This document shows, in pieces, positions 27,768 through 38,047 of a stretch of 64,000 nt of DNA. Below the pieces are notes generated by a model, which was not told where the DNA came from, searched no databases, and saw nothing but the letters and a program-made list of their open reading frames with translations. Each line of letters starts with the position of its first letter. Within the stretch, counting starts at the first letter, position 1. The DNA lies in assembly GCF_000518765.1 (NCBI RefSeq), contig NZ_KI912489.1, positions 376,652 to 440,651 of the forward strand, in the 5' to 3' direction. Position numbers and translations under genes: made by a program. Source of the DNA: Ruminococcus flavefaciens ATCC 19208. GTDB taxonomy: Bacteria > Bacillota > Clostridia > Oscillospirales > Ruminococcaceae.

Positions 27768-27807
27768 AAATAATAAAACGGAGACTGCAATTACACAAAT
27801 CTCCGTT
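27768..27807 (-). terminator. terminator-like hairpin in the atp leader
   Basis: Stem AACGGAGA / TCTCCGTT (27777-27784 with 27800-27807), followed by TTATTATTTT on the minus strand. It lies between the promoter and atpB, so it may act as an attenuator or pause site rather than a full terminator. Confidence 0.5.
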
Positions 27808-27888
27808 GATTGAGTCTTGATGAGGTAAAGATATACGTCCTATGGACTTGTTAAGAATGAGGGGCATATCTTGTCCACACTATAATAT

Positions 27889-27917
27889 ATAATATAACAA
27901 AATCAGGACATTGTCAA
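27889..27917 (-). promoter_or_regulatory. ATP synthase operon promoter
   Basis: TTGACA-N17-TATTAT on the minus strand, leaving a leader of about 150 nt before atpB. Confidence 0.82.
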
Positions 27918-27976
27918 GAGTTTGACGAAAAAAATCACATAATCATTGGGAATGATATTATATAAAAAAGCGAAGT

Positions 27977-28321
27977 TTACTTTCCGTCGCCCTCAGCCAG
28001 TTTAACGGCTCTGTCAAGCCTTTCTATGGCGCCTGAATTGAGCTTTTCCGTAAGCCTTACGCGGTCAAGCTCCTTCTTGAAGGCGGCAAGCTCATTTGCT
28101 ATCTTTCTTAATATATCTTCATTCTGTATCTGCTTATCCTCAAGTGCGCATACTCTTTTTATCAGGTCGTTGACATTTGCGGCGAGGACTTCGTTTGCTG
28201 CGTTTTGTTTTTCGCCGAATTCAGTGAGCTTTTCACCTGCCTTGAAGGTGCCTATCTTTTCGTGTCCCGAAAAGGTATGCATTTTCTCTTTAGTAAGCTT
28301 AATATCAGACAATTTATTCAC
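27977..28321 (-). CDS. coiled-coil protein of unknown function
   Basis: 114 residues, soluble, with heptad-like Leu/Ile spacing from about 40 to 105 (VLAANVNDLIKRVCALEDKQ). No family recognised. Last gene of the polysaccharide operon, 33 bp after the rmd-like gene. A small AT-rich hairpin at 27942-27956 may end the transcript. Confidence 0.65.
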   Translation of the reverse strand: MNKLSDIKLTKEKMHTFSGHEKIGTFKAGEKLTEFGEKQNAANEVLAANVNDLIKRVCALEDKQIQNEDILRKIANELAAFKKELDRVRLTEKLNSGAIERLDRAVKLAEGDGK

Positions 28322-28354
28322 TCCTTTTGAGTTTAGAACTAAGAACTTAGAGTA

Positions 28355-29317
28355 TCAGCTGCCCAGCGACAGTCCGTAGGAGCTGAGCTTTTTTCTCCAG
28401 TAATCAAGGGTATCCTTGATGGTCTGCTCCATAGTTATCTCCGCACGCCAGCCCGTATCCTCGAAAATATGCGAAACATCGGGTTCGATGAGCGGTATGT
28501 CGGAAGCTCTCATACGTGCCGGATCACGTTTCACCTCTATGGGTTGGTTTGCATAGGAAAGTGCGGTATCTAATATATACTGTATCTCAACAGCTTTTCC
28601 TCTGCCTACATTGTAAACGTTTCCGCTTACGCCCTTTTCACCGAGGAGCCTGTAGGCTCTTACAACATCGCGTACATCTGTGAAATCGCGCTTTGCCGAG
28701 AGATTTCCAACGCTTATGACAGGTTCTTTCATGCCCTTTTCTATCTCTGATATCTGTCGGCAGAAATCCGATATAACGAAGATATTGCTCTGAGCAGGAC
28801 CTGAGTGATTGAAGGCGCGGACCATTATTATATTCATTTTGTATGCACGGGTATATATCTTGCCAAGCATATCCTGACAAGCTTTTGTAGCAGCATAGAT
28901 ATTGCCGGGATTGAGAGGTTCAGACTCCGAAAGGGGACAAGCTCCCTCGCGTATATAGCCGTATTCCTCGCCCGAGCCGATGAGGACAAGTCGTATGTCC
29001 TTCTTTTCTGCGTCGCGGACAGCTTCCAGTACATTTATAGAACCTACCACGTTTATTTCAGCGGTGAGCTGCGGACGCTTCCACGAAACGGAAACGGAGC
29101 TCTGTGCAGCAAGATGATATACGATATCGGGCTTTATATCGTCAAGAAGCGGAGATATATCCTCTTTTTTCAGAATATCCAGTGTATGGACGGGACATTC
29201 TTCCTTTATTTCTTCATTTGGCAGACAAGTTGCGTGTACTTCCCAGCCTGCGGCTTTAAGCTCTCTTATGAGATAACCTCCCACAAAGCCTGCCGCACCT
29301 ATTATAAGTGCTTTCAT
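28355..29317 (-). CDS. rmd: GDP-4-dehydro-6-deoxymannose reductase-like epimerase
   Basis: 320-residue extended short-chain dehydrogenase. NAD(P) motif GAAGFVGG at the N-terminus, VYHLAAQSSV, and the catalytic YAATK. Resembles Rmd, which reduces the Gmd product to GDP-D-rhamnose. The presence of gmd and manC in the same operon supports this. A related reductase or epimerase activity on another NDP-sugar cannot be excluded. Confidence 0.8.
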   Translation of the reverse strand: MKALIIGAAGFVGGYLIRELKAAGWEVHATCLPNEEIKEECPVHTLDILKKEDISPLLDDIKPDIVYHLAAQSSVSVSWKRPQLTAEINVVGSINVLEAVRDAEKKDIRLVLIGSGEEYGYIREGACPLSESEPLNPGNIYAATKACQDMLGKIYTRAYKMNIIMVRAFNHSGPAQSNIFVISDFCRQISEIEKGMKEPVISVGNLSAKRDFTDVRDVVRAYRLLGEKGVSGNVYNVGRGKAVEIQYILDTALSYANQPIEVKRDPARMRASDIPLIEPDVSHIFEDTGWRAEITMEQTIKDTLDYWRKKLSSYGLSLGS

Positions 29318-29339
29318 AAGTCCGCCTCCTTATATGGTT

Positions 29340-30461
29340 TTATTTTAAAATGTCGTATAATCTGCCGAGTATGACTTTTTCGTTGAATTCGTTCTTTACG
29401 CGCTCTGCGGCAGCTCTGCCGTATTTTTCGCGGAGCTCCTTATCCTCGGCAAGTCTGTTTATAGCTGCTGCGAGAGCCTTTGGCGATGACGGGGGAACGG
29501 TAATTCCCGTCTGTCCGTTTATGCTCACATAAGGCACTCCCGACTTCAGAGCTGTATTTATAACGGGCTTGCCGTAGACCATAGCTTCGAGCTGTACTAT
29601 TCCGAAAGCCTCACTGGGAGCAACTGACGGCAGCACGAATATATCACAGTCAGCATAAGCCTGTCTCAGTTCGTTATCGGGGAGAAATCCCAGAAAATGC
29701 ACCTTTGACTCCATATCGTGTGAGCTTACGTAGTTTTTCAGCTGGTCGCCGAGCTCTCCCGTACCTGCTATGAAAAGCTCGCAGCCTTTTACCTTTGTGA
29801 AAGCTTTGAGCAGCACATCTACGCCCTTATAATAGACAAGTCTGCCTGTAAAGAATACCTTTACGCAGCTTTTGTCAGTGGCTTTTTCCGTGAGTATGCT
29901 GCGGCGCGGTACAGAGAGGTAGTCCTCGGGAGTTATACCGTAGGGCAGTACCCTGCATTTATGTCTGAATTCGTTAAGATAGAGCGAATGCTTTACATGA
30001 CCTTCCGTAGCAGTCAGTATGATATCCGCTCTTTTAAGCAGATAGCGCATGAAAGGCTTGTAGAAAAGCATGAGCTTTTTCTGTTTTACTATGTCGCTGT
30101 GCCATGATACCACGACTTTTCCCTTATAGCCAGACAGCAGAAGTGCCGCATCGGCAAGCGGGAAAGGTACGTGTATATGCACAACATCGGCTTTTGCAGC
30201 CATTTTTCTGAAATGTCTTATAAATGAAAATGACAGTGGACATGAAAAGTAAGTACCGAGACTTCCTGTTCTCAGCAGCTCCACGCCGTTCATTTTCTCT
30301 CTGATAGCCTTGCCTTTGCCGTCGCGGCAGACAAGAGCCTTAACGCTTACGCCGTCCAGCTTTCCAAGCTCCTCGGAATACTGCCTGATAAGGGTCTCGA
30401 TACCGCCGATATGTGGAAAATAAGCCTTGTTCACCTCAAGGATACGCAGTTTTTTACTCAT
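29340..30461 (-). CDS. GT4-family glycosyltransferase
   Basis: 373-residue GT-B enzyme. N-terminal acceptor domain opens FPHIGGIETLIRQYSEEL; the donor domain has VFFTGRLVYYKGVDVLL and the E-x7-E motif SEAFGIVQLEAM. Retaining transfer from a nucleotide sugar, possibly GDP-mannose or GDP-rhamnose given the operon. The start at 30461 overlaps the preceding gene by 4 bp; the upstream in-frame extension is not used. Confidence 0.88.
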   Translation of the reverse strand: MSKKLRILEVNKAYFPHIGGIETLIRQYSEELGKLDGVSVKALVCRDGKGKAIREKMNGVELLRTGSLGTYFSCPLSFSFIRHFRKMAAKADVVHIHVPFPLADAALLLSGYKGKVVVSWHSDIVKQKKLMLFYKPFMRYLLKRADIILTATEGHVKHSLYLNEFRHKCRVLPYGITPEDYLSVPRRSILTEKATDKSCVKVFFTGRLVYYKGVDVLLKAFTKVKGCELFIAGTGELGDQLKNYVSSHDMESKVHFLGFLPDNELRQAYADCDIFVLPSVAPSEAFGIVQLEAMVYGKPVINTALKSGVPYVSINGQTGITVPPSSPKALAAAINRLAEDKELREKYGRAAAERVKNEFNEKVILGRLYDILK

Positions 30462-31606
30462 TTTACAAGCTCCCTGTATACTTCCAGAAGCATTTCTGCC
30501 GAACGCTCCCATGTGAAGCCTTTTGCTCTTTCGAGACCTTTTATGCTAAGCTCTTTTCTGAGCTTTTCGTCGCTGTATAATCTGTAAAGTCCCTGTGCTA
30601 TGCTTTTTACCGAATATGCATCACATATCACTGCGCAGTCTCCTGTGACCTCGGGGAGAGAAGCTTCTCCCGAAGCAAGCACGGGTACTCCGCAAGCCAT
30701 AGCTTCAAGGGGGGGCATACCGAATCCTTCGTAAATAGACGGGAAAACGAATGCAAGTGCGCCGCACATCAGGGGATTCATGTCCTCTGAGGGTACATAT
30801 TTTGTGAAGATGATATTTTTAGTCATACCAAGCTTTTCAACGCGGCTGTATATACCGTCGTTGAGCCAGCCCTTACCGCCTGCAAGTACAAGCTTGGGAG
30901 CTTTTTCGCCCACCTTTTTTGCAAATGCAGCATAGGCTGAAATGAGCCTTTCAAGGTTCTTTCGGGGTTCGATAGTACCAAGATACAGGAAGTAATCTCC
31001 TTCTATCTCCAGAGACTTCTTAACCTCGGGTATGCGCTCGGGAGTCTCGCAGGGGTGAAATCTTTCAAGATCTACACCGCAGGGGACTACCCTTATTTTA
31101 TGTTCATGCTGAGGAAAATACTTGATTATCTCAGCCTTTGAAAATTCCGAGTCTGTAACGATAAGGTCAGCGCGTTTCATCGAGCGTTTAAGTCCCGATA
31201 CCAGCATAAAGCGTGTACGTCCGCGGACTGTCTCGGGAAAAGCTTTATAGACCATATCGTGTACTGTTACCACCTTTTTGCCGTGTACGAAAGGCGGTAT
31301 GATGTAATTGAAAAAGTGGGTGATATCGGACTTTCTGCCGAAAAAGAATGAATAAGGTATTGGCAGAAAGGTACTTGCTGCGCGGTAAAGATAGCCTGAA
31401 AAGCTTGATGTATTGAGCTTTATCTGCTTGCCTGCAAACTGCTTCACACGCTTTTCACGCTCTTTGTCGCCGCTTGTGAAGAAGCTGTATTCATATTTAT
31501 TTTCGGGGTGGAGCTGTGCGAGAGTCTGGGTCTGTCCCACTTCACACCAGCCTATACCCGTTATTTTATCGCTGCATATAGGTACAGCGTCGAAGGTTAT
31601 TTTCAA
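30458..31606 (-). CDS. GT4-family glycosyltransferase (mannosyltransferase-like)
   Basis: 382 residues, GT-B fold. HDMVYKAFPETV in the acceptor half; LYLGTIEPRKNLERLISAY and E-x7-E motif YEGFGMPPLEAM in the donor half. The GTIEPRKN pattern is common in polysaccharide mannosyl- and rhamnosyltransferases. Translationally coupled to the next GT4 gene. Confidence 0.88.
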   Translation of the reverse strand: MKITFDAVPICSDKITGIGWCEVGQTQTLAQLHPENKYEYSFFTSGDKEREKRVKQFAGKQIKLNTSSFSGYLYRAASTFLPIPYSFFFGRKSDITHFFNYIIPPFVHGKKVVTVHDMVYKAFPETVRGRTRFMLVSGLKRSMKRADLIVTDSEFSKAEIIKYFPQHEHKIRVVPCGVDLERFHPCETPERIPEVKKSLEIEGDYFLYLGTIEPRKNLERLISAYAAFAKKVGEKAPKLVLAGGKGWLNDGIYSRVEKLGMTKNIIFTKYVPSEDMNPLMCGALAFVFPSIYEGFGMPPLEAMACGVPVLASGEASLPEVTGDCAVICDAYSVKSIAQGLYRLYSDEKLRKELSIKGLERAKGFTWERSAEMLLEVYRELVK

Positions 31607-31629
31607 ATCAACTTCTCCACCTTTGTTTT

Positions 31630-32139
31630 TTATATCATACCTGAAACATGAGAGTCCAGTTCTGCAAGAAAAGCGTCGGTCTGCCCACGATCGTAGCTGT
31701 TTGGCATCAAAAGGAAAAATTTTGCTTTCTTTAAGGGGATCTGTCTTACACGTTCAAGCTCATTCATTGCGATTATCATGTTCATGCCGTCTTTTATTCC
31801 GAGTATCAGATCATTGTAGGCAAAGACCTTTGCCTCAACGCTTTCCATGGTATATCCGCATCTTACCAGCTCTATTTTGGCAAAATCCGCAGCTTTATAC
31901 ATGAGAAGCTTCTTTTCCCACTCTCCGAGTATGAAATCGACCTTTTCAATTTCATAGCCCGGTCCGCATATAGGCAGCGGCTCTGCTTTTAATTCTTCTA
32001 CTCTTTTCCTTACTTCGTCCTCAGTGAGTCCGCCGTATGTCAGCCCTGTGAAAAGCATACGGTATTCATCGGATCTTTCTCTGAATGAATAGATATCATA
32101 GCCGTTATCTACCTTGAATAGTATCCTGCGCTCGTCCAT
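31630..32139 (-). CDS. protein with a C-terminal DivIVA-like module
   Basis: 169 residues. The first 95 are globular and unrecognised. Residues about 100-169 (AKVFAYNDLILGI ... PLKKAKFFLLMP ... TDAFLAELDSHV) match the whole of the 32170-32436 product and, more weakly, that of 32893-33165. The initial GYD part of the module seems replaced. Function unknown; soluble. Confidence 0.68.
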   Translation of the reverse strand: MDERRILFKVDNGYDIYSFRERSDEYRMLFTGLTYGGLTEDEVRKRVEELKAEPLPICGPGYEIEKVDFILGEWEKKLLMYKAADFAKIELVRCGYTMESVEAKVFAYNDLILGIKDGMNMIIAMNELERVRQIPLKKAKFFLLMPNSYDRGQTDAFLAELDSHVSGMI

Positions 32140-32169
32140 TTCTGTTTCTCCTTCGCATTAAAACACAGA

Positions 32170-32436
32170 TCAGAGCATAATTTTATTGGCTATTTCCTTT
32201 TCAAGCTCGGCTATATAGCTGTCGGTCTGGGGGATAGAAAATCCTGACAAAGGCAGAAAAAGCCATTTTGCCTTTCTCATCGGCATATGCCTTATTTTCA
32301 GAAGCTCCGCATTTATTGCAGCGTCTGAAAGGTTAGCTTCATCTATAGCTAAGATCAGGCTGTTGTATGCGTCTGTTTTTGCAAGGACATCTTTTTTATC
32401 GTATCCGCCGAATACGGAATCCAAACAATTACCCAT
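32170..32436 (-). CDS. small DivIVA-like protein
   Basis: 88 residues: FGGYDKKDVLAKTDAYNSLI near the start and QTDSYIAELEKEI near the end. GYD-x4-V and x-TD-x-Y-x-x-LE resemble the two halves of the DivIVA/GpsB membrane-binding motif, but the protein is too short for full DivIVA. GGAG upstream of the ATG decides the start. One of three related small proteins in this operon. Confidence 0.68.
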   Translation of the reverse strand: MGNCLDSVFGGYDKKDVLAKTDAYNSLILAIDEANLSDAAINAELLKIRHMPMRKAKWLFLPLSGFSIPQTDSYIAELEKEIANKIML

Positions 32437-32474
32437 GACCGATCTCCTTTCCTTACTTTGAAAAGTTACCTGTT

Positions 32475-32896
32475 TTACGTAATCATTGCTATTATGATAA
32501 TAAGCTGAAAGCCTGCCATTCCAAGGCAGAAAAGTGTCATTAAGACATCTCCGCCAAGAGAGTATTTCCTGATACAGCAATGATGGGGCTTTTCGGGATC
32601 ATAGAACATATCGAAGAATTGCCCTGTTTTCCATGAAATCTTCGGGAAATGCAAAGTTTTAGTGTATTTCCTGCCGTCAACGGTGTAAATAAAGTCAGCT
32701 GTTTTGCTTATAAGAGATATGCTTGCAAGCTGTCCCTTGATGTATTTGCCTTTGCGTACAAGCTTTATGTCCCTTATGCTGCGTATGATGAAATCACAAA
32801 GAAGAACAGAGCTGTACAGCAAAGAAGCCACGCTATTGTGAAAAACGGGATACTTGAACTGTTAAACCTCAGAACTGCGCCGATACTTTTCATCAT
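32475..32896 (-). pseudogene. DUF3592-like membrane protein with an apparent frameshift
   Basis: The natural start is an ATG overlapping the stop of the upstream gene (32893-32896), giving MKSIGAVLRFNSSSIPFFTIAW and stopping after about 40 codons at 32774. The rest of a DUF3592-like protein, with VRKGKYIKGQLASI, YTVDGRKYTKTLHF, FYDPEKP and a C-terminal helix, lies in another frame (from a GTG at 32831 to 32475). Adding one base to the T5 run (plus 32841-32845) joins the frames without a stop. Could be a real mutation, slippage, or a sequencing error; a shortened protein from the GTG is the alternative. Confidence 0.6.
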
Positions 32897-33165
32897 TTTC
32901 CTTCAAGAGCAGACATTATCTTTTCTTCAAGCTGAGAGAAATAATTGTCGGTATCCTCGACAGAAAAGCCGATCTTGCCAAAAAGACCGCCTTTTACGCA
33001 GGGAAGCTGAGTTTGTATCAGCTTGTCCAGCTCAGCTCTTATCCTTGATGCGTCGGCATCAGGAGCTTCCGCCATATTCATCAATATTCCGTAGTTTTCC
33101 AGCTTGGATACCACGGCATTTTTGTCATAGCCGCCTTTTACGCTCCTTAGAACCTCATTATTCAT
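32893..33165 (-). CDS. small DivIVA-like protein
   Basis: 90 residues: VKGGYDKNAVVSKLENYGIL, then GKIGFSVEDTDNYFSQLEEKI. The two half-motifs are clearer than in the other two copies and match the F/R-GY-D-x-x-x-V pattern of DivIVA-type proteins twice. Soluble. Lies between gmd and the DUF3592-like gene. Confidence 0.7.
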   Translation of the reverse strand: MNNEVLRSVKGGYDKNAVVSKLENYGILMNMAEAPDADASRIRAELDKLIQTQLPCVKGGLFGKIGFSVEDTDNYFSQLEEKIMSALEGK

Positions 33166-33191
33166 ATTATACCTCTATGAACAGCCGATAC

Positions 33192-34229
<1,038 letters not shown>

Positions 34230-34244
34230 TTATATAACTCCTTA

Positions 34245-34310
34245 TAATTAAATCATAATTAATAATTCATAATGCATAATTGCGGTGTCGGCTCACGCCG
34301 ACAGATATAA
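34245..34310. repeat. AT-rich repeat and one palindromic cassette
   Basis: Short tandem TAATTCATAATGCATAAT followed by stem TGTCGGC / GCCGACA, between manC and gmd. No gene. Confidence 0.55.
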
Positions 34311-34332
34311 AAAGCGTTATAGGCATTATGAA

Positions 34333-35397
34333 TCAGACCAACTCTGTTCTTTCCTGCTCTTTAAGCTGAGCGATGACCTTTTTTACGTCCTGTGTATTGT
34401 TCTTTGAGCATACGAGGAGCACATCGTCTGTATCAACGATGATAAGGTCTCTTGTGCCTACAGCGGCAACAAGGCGCTTTCCGCCGCATATAGTTGTACG
34501 CTTTGAATCTATGGTGATAACATCGCCGTCGATGTAGTTGTTGTCGTCATCTGTCTCGTTGATACGTTCAACAGCCAGCCAGCTTCCCACATCGTCCCAG
34601 CCGAAGCTGCCCGGGATAGTGTAGATGTGCTTTGCTTTTTCCATGATGCCGAAGTCTACTGACTCGCTTCTGAAAGCAGTGAATTCCTTTACGAGAGTCT
34701 CGTTGAACTGCGGAGTTCCGTAAGCCTGTCCTATGCGGACTGCGCCCTCGTAGATGTCAGGCATGAGAGACTGCATATTAAGCATTATGGAAGAGAGCTT
34801 CCATACGAACATACCGCTGTTCCACAGATATTTGCCCGATGCAAGGTACTCCTTTGCTTTGGCAAGGTCGGGCTTTTCAACGAAACGCTCAACAGCGTAC
34901 ACATCGCCTTTTTCCTCACCAAAATTGATATAGCCGTAGCCTGTCTCGGGATATTCGGGAGTTATGCCGATAGTAACGAGGCGCTTGCCTTTTTCAGCGG
35001 CTTTGATAGCCTTTTTAAGCGTATTTATATAAATATCTTCGTAGCCGATAAGGTGGTCTGAGGGGAGTACCAGCATTACAGCATCTTCGTATTTTCTGTT
35101 TATTACAGCTGCTGCAAAAGCAATGCATGGAGCAGTATTTCTTGCACATGGCTCCGCAAGGATATTCTCTTTTGGAATGTTGGGGAGCTGTTCGTTCACA
35201 AGGTCGATATAAGCTGCATTGGTAACGATATAGATATCCTCAGCCTCAACTATCGGTGCCAGACGTTTTACAGTTTTCTGTATCATGGTCTCGCCGTCCC
35301 TTGTAAGCGAGAGGAACTGCTTTGGACAAGCATTGCGGCTCTTTGGCCAGAAGCGTTCGCCTCGTCCGCCTGCCATGATAACTGCGGTGGTTTTCAT
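34333..35397 (-). CDS. manC: mannose-1-phosphate guanylyltransferase
   Basis: Makes GDP-mannose from mannose-1-phosphate and GTP. 354 residues; signature MAGGRGERFWPKSR at the N-terminus, LPSDHLIG, FVEKPDLAKAKEYL and NSGMFVWK. Lacks the phosphomannose-isomerase domain of two-domain ManC, so the enzyme is monofunctional. Overlaps the preceding gene by 4 bp. Confidence 0.95.
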   Translation of the reverse strand: MKTTAVIMAGGRGERFWPKSRNACPKQFLSLTRDGETMIQKTVKRLAPIVEAEDIYIVTNAAYIDLVNEQLPNIPKENILAEPCARNTAPCIAFAAAVINRKYEDAVMLVLPSDHLIGYEDIYINTLKKAIKAAEKGKRLVTIGITPEYPETGYGYINFGEEKGDVYAVERFVEKPDLAKAKEYLASGKYLWNSGMFVWKLSSIMLNMQSLMPDIYEGAVRIGQAYGTPQFNETLVKEFTAFRSESVDFGIMEKAKHIYTIPGSFGWDDVGSWLAVERINETDDDNNYIDGDVITIDSKRTTICGGKRLVAAVGTRDLIIVDTDDVLLVCSKNNTQDVKKVIAQLKEQERTELV

Positions 35398-36779
35398 TTT
35401 GTGTCCTCCTTTTGGTTGGTGCCCTTCGGCATAAGAAGATTTTCAGTAGTTTCTGCGTTATTCTTAGGCGGGAAGAACATTGTCTTTATAGTCATAAGTA
35501 TTATCTGAAGGTCAAGACGTATCGAGTAATTTTCTATATACATCAGATCCATTTTCAGCTTGTCGTATGGAGTAGTATCGTATGCACCTGTTACCTGTGC
35601 ATAGCCGGTAAGGCCTGCTTTGACCTTGAGCCTGAAGCCGAATTCGGGCATTTCCTTTTTGTATTCCTCTGTGAGCTCGGGGCGTTCGGGACGCGGACCT
35701 ACGACCGACATATCACCTTTGAGGATATTTAAAAGCTGTGGAAACTCGTCCACGCGGAATTTTCTCAGTATCTTTCCCACGGGGGTTATACGGTCGTCCT
35801 CTTCCGAAGCAAGGCGGGGCTTGCCGTCTTTTTCTGCGTCAACTATCATGCTGCGGAATTTATACACATAGAATTCCCTGCCGTTCAGGGTAAGGCGCTT
35901 CTGCTTGTAGAATACAGGACCTCTGTCATAGAGCTTTACAGCGATCGCCGATATGAGCATGAAAGGAGCGGCAGGAACAAGGGCGATAAGTGAGAATACT
36001 ATGTCAAATATACGCTTTACCAGTTGCTGCTCGAAGTCGAGTCCGTAATTGCGGCAGAGCAGAAGGGGAGTATCGAACAGACGGATATCGTCTGCTCCTC
36101 TTATTATAATATCTGAGATTTTAGGTGCTATATACGCACGTTTTGAGTGCTCGAAGCAGAATTTGAGGTAGTCGTTTCGCTGCTCCGCAGGGATATCGCA
36201 GACGATAGCGCCCTCATACTTCATAATGAGTTCTTTTACCTTTTCTTCGGGTTCGTTGATACTTATAGACTCGCATATCATGTACTTGTCCACGCGCTGG
36301 CTCATTTTCAGCACCAGAGAAGCAGCCTGATGGCTGCCGTAGATGATGACCAGCTTTCGGGGCGGGTACATCATAAAGTATATCTTTCCTGCAAGAAGCG
36401 TCCATATGGCTATGGCGCCGAGATCGATGCAGGTCATATACATCACTGGCGTAACGTGCATGAATCGTCGTCCTATAAGGCTTATTACGAAATATGACAC
36501 AACGTTTACGCAGATCATGGATATCATCTGGGCGTAAAACATATCGGTCTTTTTGAGGTAGCCCAGCTTGAAGCCGCCGTAGGCTCTGAAAAACAGCCAT
36601 ACAAGCAGGCAGTATATAGCTATGAGTACCCAGTTTCCTCGCCTGTAGTAAGGCAGGACGATCTGCTCACTGTAGTTTTTGTACCATACAAAAGCAAAAA
36701 TGCCTGTAAGTATGCCGAGCAGTAACATAGCAGATATGAAAGTAACGAATCTTTTATATAGATCTCTGTTTTTGTTCAT
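35394..36779 (-). CDS. polyprenyl-phosphate hexose-1-phosphate transferase
   Basis: Starts chain synthesis by moving sugar-1-phosphate onto undecaprenyl phosphate. 461 residues: four to five N-terminal membrane helices, a CoA-binding-like cytosolic region (LVIIYGSHQAASLVL), one more helix, then the sugar transferase domain with YDRGPVFYKQKRLTLNG, YKFRSM and VVGPRPERPEL. Resembles WcaJ/WbaP. A GTG at 36806 with AAGGAG close by is an alternative start. First gene of the operon. Confidence 0.92.
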   Translation of the reverse strand: MNKNRDLYKRFVTFISAMLLLGILTGIFAFVWYKNYSEQIVLPYYRRGNWVLIAIYCLLVWLFFRAYGGFKLGYLKKTDMFYAQMISMICVNVVSYFVISLIGRRFMHVTPVMYMTCIDLGAIAIWTLLAGKIYFMMYPPRKLVIIYGSHQAASLVLKMSQRVDKYMICESISINEPEEKVKELIMKYEGAIVCDIPAEQRNDYLKFCFEHSKRAYIAPKISDIIIRGADDIRLFDTPLLLCRNYGLDFEQQLVKRIFDIVFSLIALVPAAPFMLISAIAVKLYDRGPVFYKQKRLTLNGREFYVYKFRSMIVDAEKDGKPRLASEEDDRITPVGKILRKFRVDEFPQLLNILKGDMSVVGPRPERPELTEEYKKEMPEFGFRLKVKAGLTGYAQVTGAYDTTPYDKLKMDLMYIENYSIRLDLQIILMTIKTMFFPPKNNAETTENLLMPKGTNQKEDTK

Positions 36780-36867
36780 AATCCTTAATCCGCCGTTCGC
36801 GGACACAAGTCTCCTTTTGGTTTGTTATATATATCTTATGTTATGCTGTATCAAACAACACAAAATC

Positions 36868-36896
36868 ATTATAGCAAATCGCCGGAGCTATGTCAA
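36868..36896 (-). promoter_or_regulatory. promoter of the first polysaccharide operon
   Basis: Perfect TTGACA-N17-TATAAT on the minus strand, with a leader of about 90 nt before the sugar-transferase gene. Confidence 0.9.
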
Positions 36897-36955
36897 TACG
36901 AATTGACGGAAATGGCAAAAAACGACCGCTTTTTATTGCTATTTGCACAAAAAGC

Positions 36956-37978
36956 TCAGCTTTCGGCAATAGTGCAGTCAGGATAATAATGAGCGATTAT
37001 ATCACGCCATCTTTTGCCCTCCTCAGCCATAGCATTGGCACCGTACTGGCTCATGCCCACGCCGTGTCCGTAGCCCTTGGTGGTGATAACTGCGGTATCT
37101 CCGTCTATACGCACATCAAAGCTTGCTGAGCGCAGACCGAGAGCGAGCCTTATATCGTTTCCCGTTGCGGACTTTCCTCCCACATCGGCTGATAATACAG
37201 TTCCTGCGTCGGATATGGTGTTTATCCTTATCCACTCAGACATATCATCGCCGAGTGATATGCCGTCAAAGGCTGTTTCGAGGGCGTTTTTCAGCTCGTC
37301 CCGTGAGAATTTCTTTTCCTCGCGGAATTTCGGCGCAGTAAGGTCTGAGCGGCTGTCAACTTCCACAAGATAGTCAACGGGGGTTCCCCACACGTTTTCC
37401 GCACTTTCCGTATAGCCTGCGGACATTGAGTGGAAAGCGGCTATTATAGGCGCGTCATCGTATGTGATTATGTATGGCAGGACTTCATCGACTGCGGCGG
37501 ATATTTTGCCGTAGCTCTCATCAAACCTTTCGCCGAACCGTTCACGGGCTTGTTCTTTTGTGAAGAAACCCTGATATAACGCGGTATCATTGGAAAAATC
37601 AGCACCGCCCAGCTCGGGAGCAGGAGAGGCTTTGGCTCTGAGTCGCTGTCTTTCGGCATATGTGTGAGCGGCTACAGCCTGCGCCTTGAGGGCTTCTTCG
37701 TGAAATGACGCAGGCATTTCAGCACAGACAGCTCCGATAACATAGTCGCGGACGGAGACATCAAGTACCTGTCCGCTCTCAATATCAAGGACTTTGTAAG
37801 GCTCCTGCGAGCATATGACCTTCTGTGCATTTTTATTTTCGGTAAGAGCAAATTCCTTCAGCTGAAACTGAGAGGTATCATTTTCTTTTCTGTCTCTGCT
37901 GTAGAAATAGGCGGGGAATGCAGGGATAAGGGCAGCGGCTGCTGTTAGGATCAGTGCTGCGGCAAGATATTTTTTCAT
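36956..37978 (-). CDS. spoIID: stage II sporulation protein D (lytic transglycosylase)
   Basis: Degrades septal peptidoglycan during engulfment with SpoIIM and SpoIIP. 340 residues: N-terminal anchor (about 4-25), catalytic Glu87 in VCAEMPASFHEEALKAQAVA, metal-site region HSMSAGYTESAENVWG and C-terminal GYGHGVGMSQYGANAM. All key regions are present. Stands alone; spoIIM and spoIIP are not in the window. Confidence 0.95.
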   Translation of the reverse strand: MKKYLAAALILTAAAALIPAFPAYFYSRDRKENDTSQFQLKEFALTENKNAQKVICSQEPYKVLDIESGQVLDVSVRDYVIGAVCAEMPASFHEEALKAQAVAAHTYAERQRLRAKASPAPELGGADFSNDTALYQGFFTKEQARERFGERFDESYGKISAAVDEVLPYIITYDDAPIIAAFHSMSAGYTESAENVWGTPVDYLVEVDSRSDLTAPKFREEKKFSRDELKNALETAFDGISLGDDMSEWIRINTISDAGTVLSADVGGKSATGNDIRLALGLRSASFDVRIDGDTAVITTKGYGHGVGMSQYGANAMAEEGKRWRDIIAHYYPDCTIAES

Positions 37979-38047
37979 ATATTTCTCCTTTCGTCATGGT
38001 GTACAAGAACGTTTGTTTTTAACAATGTTTTGTATACGAAATAACAT

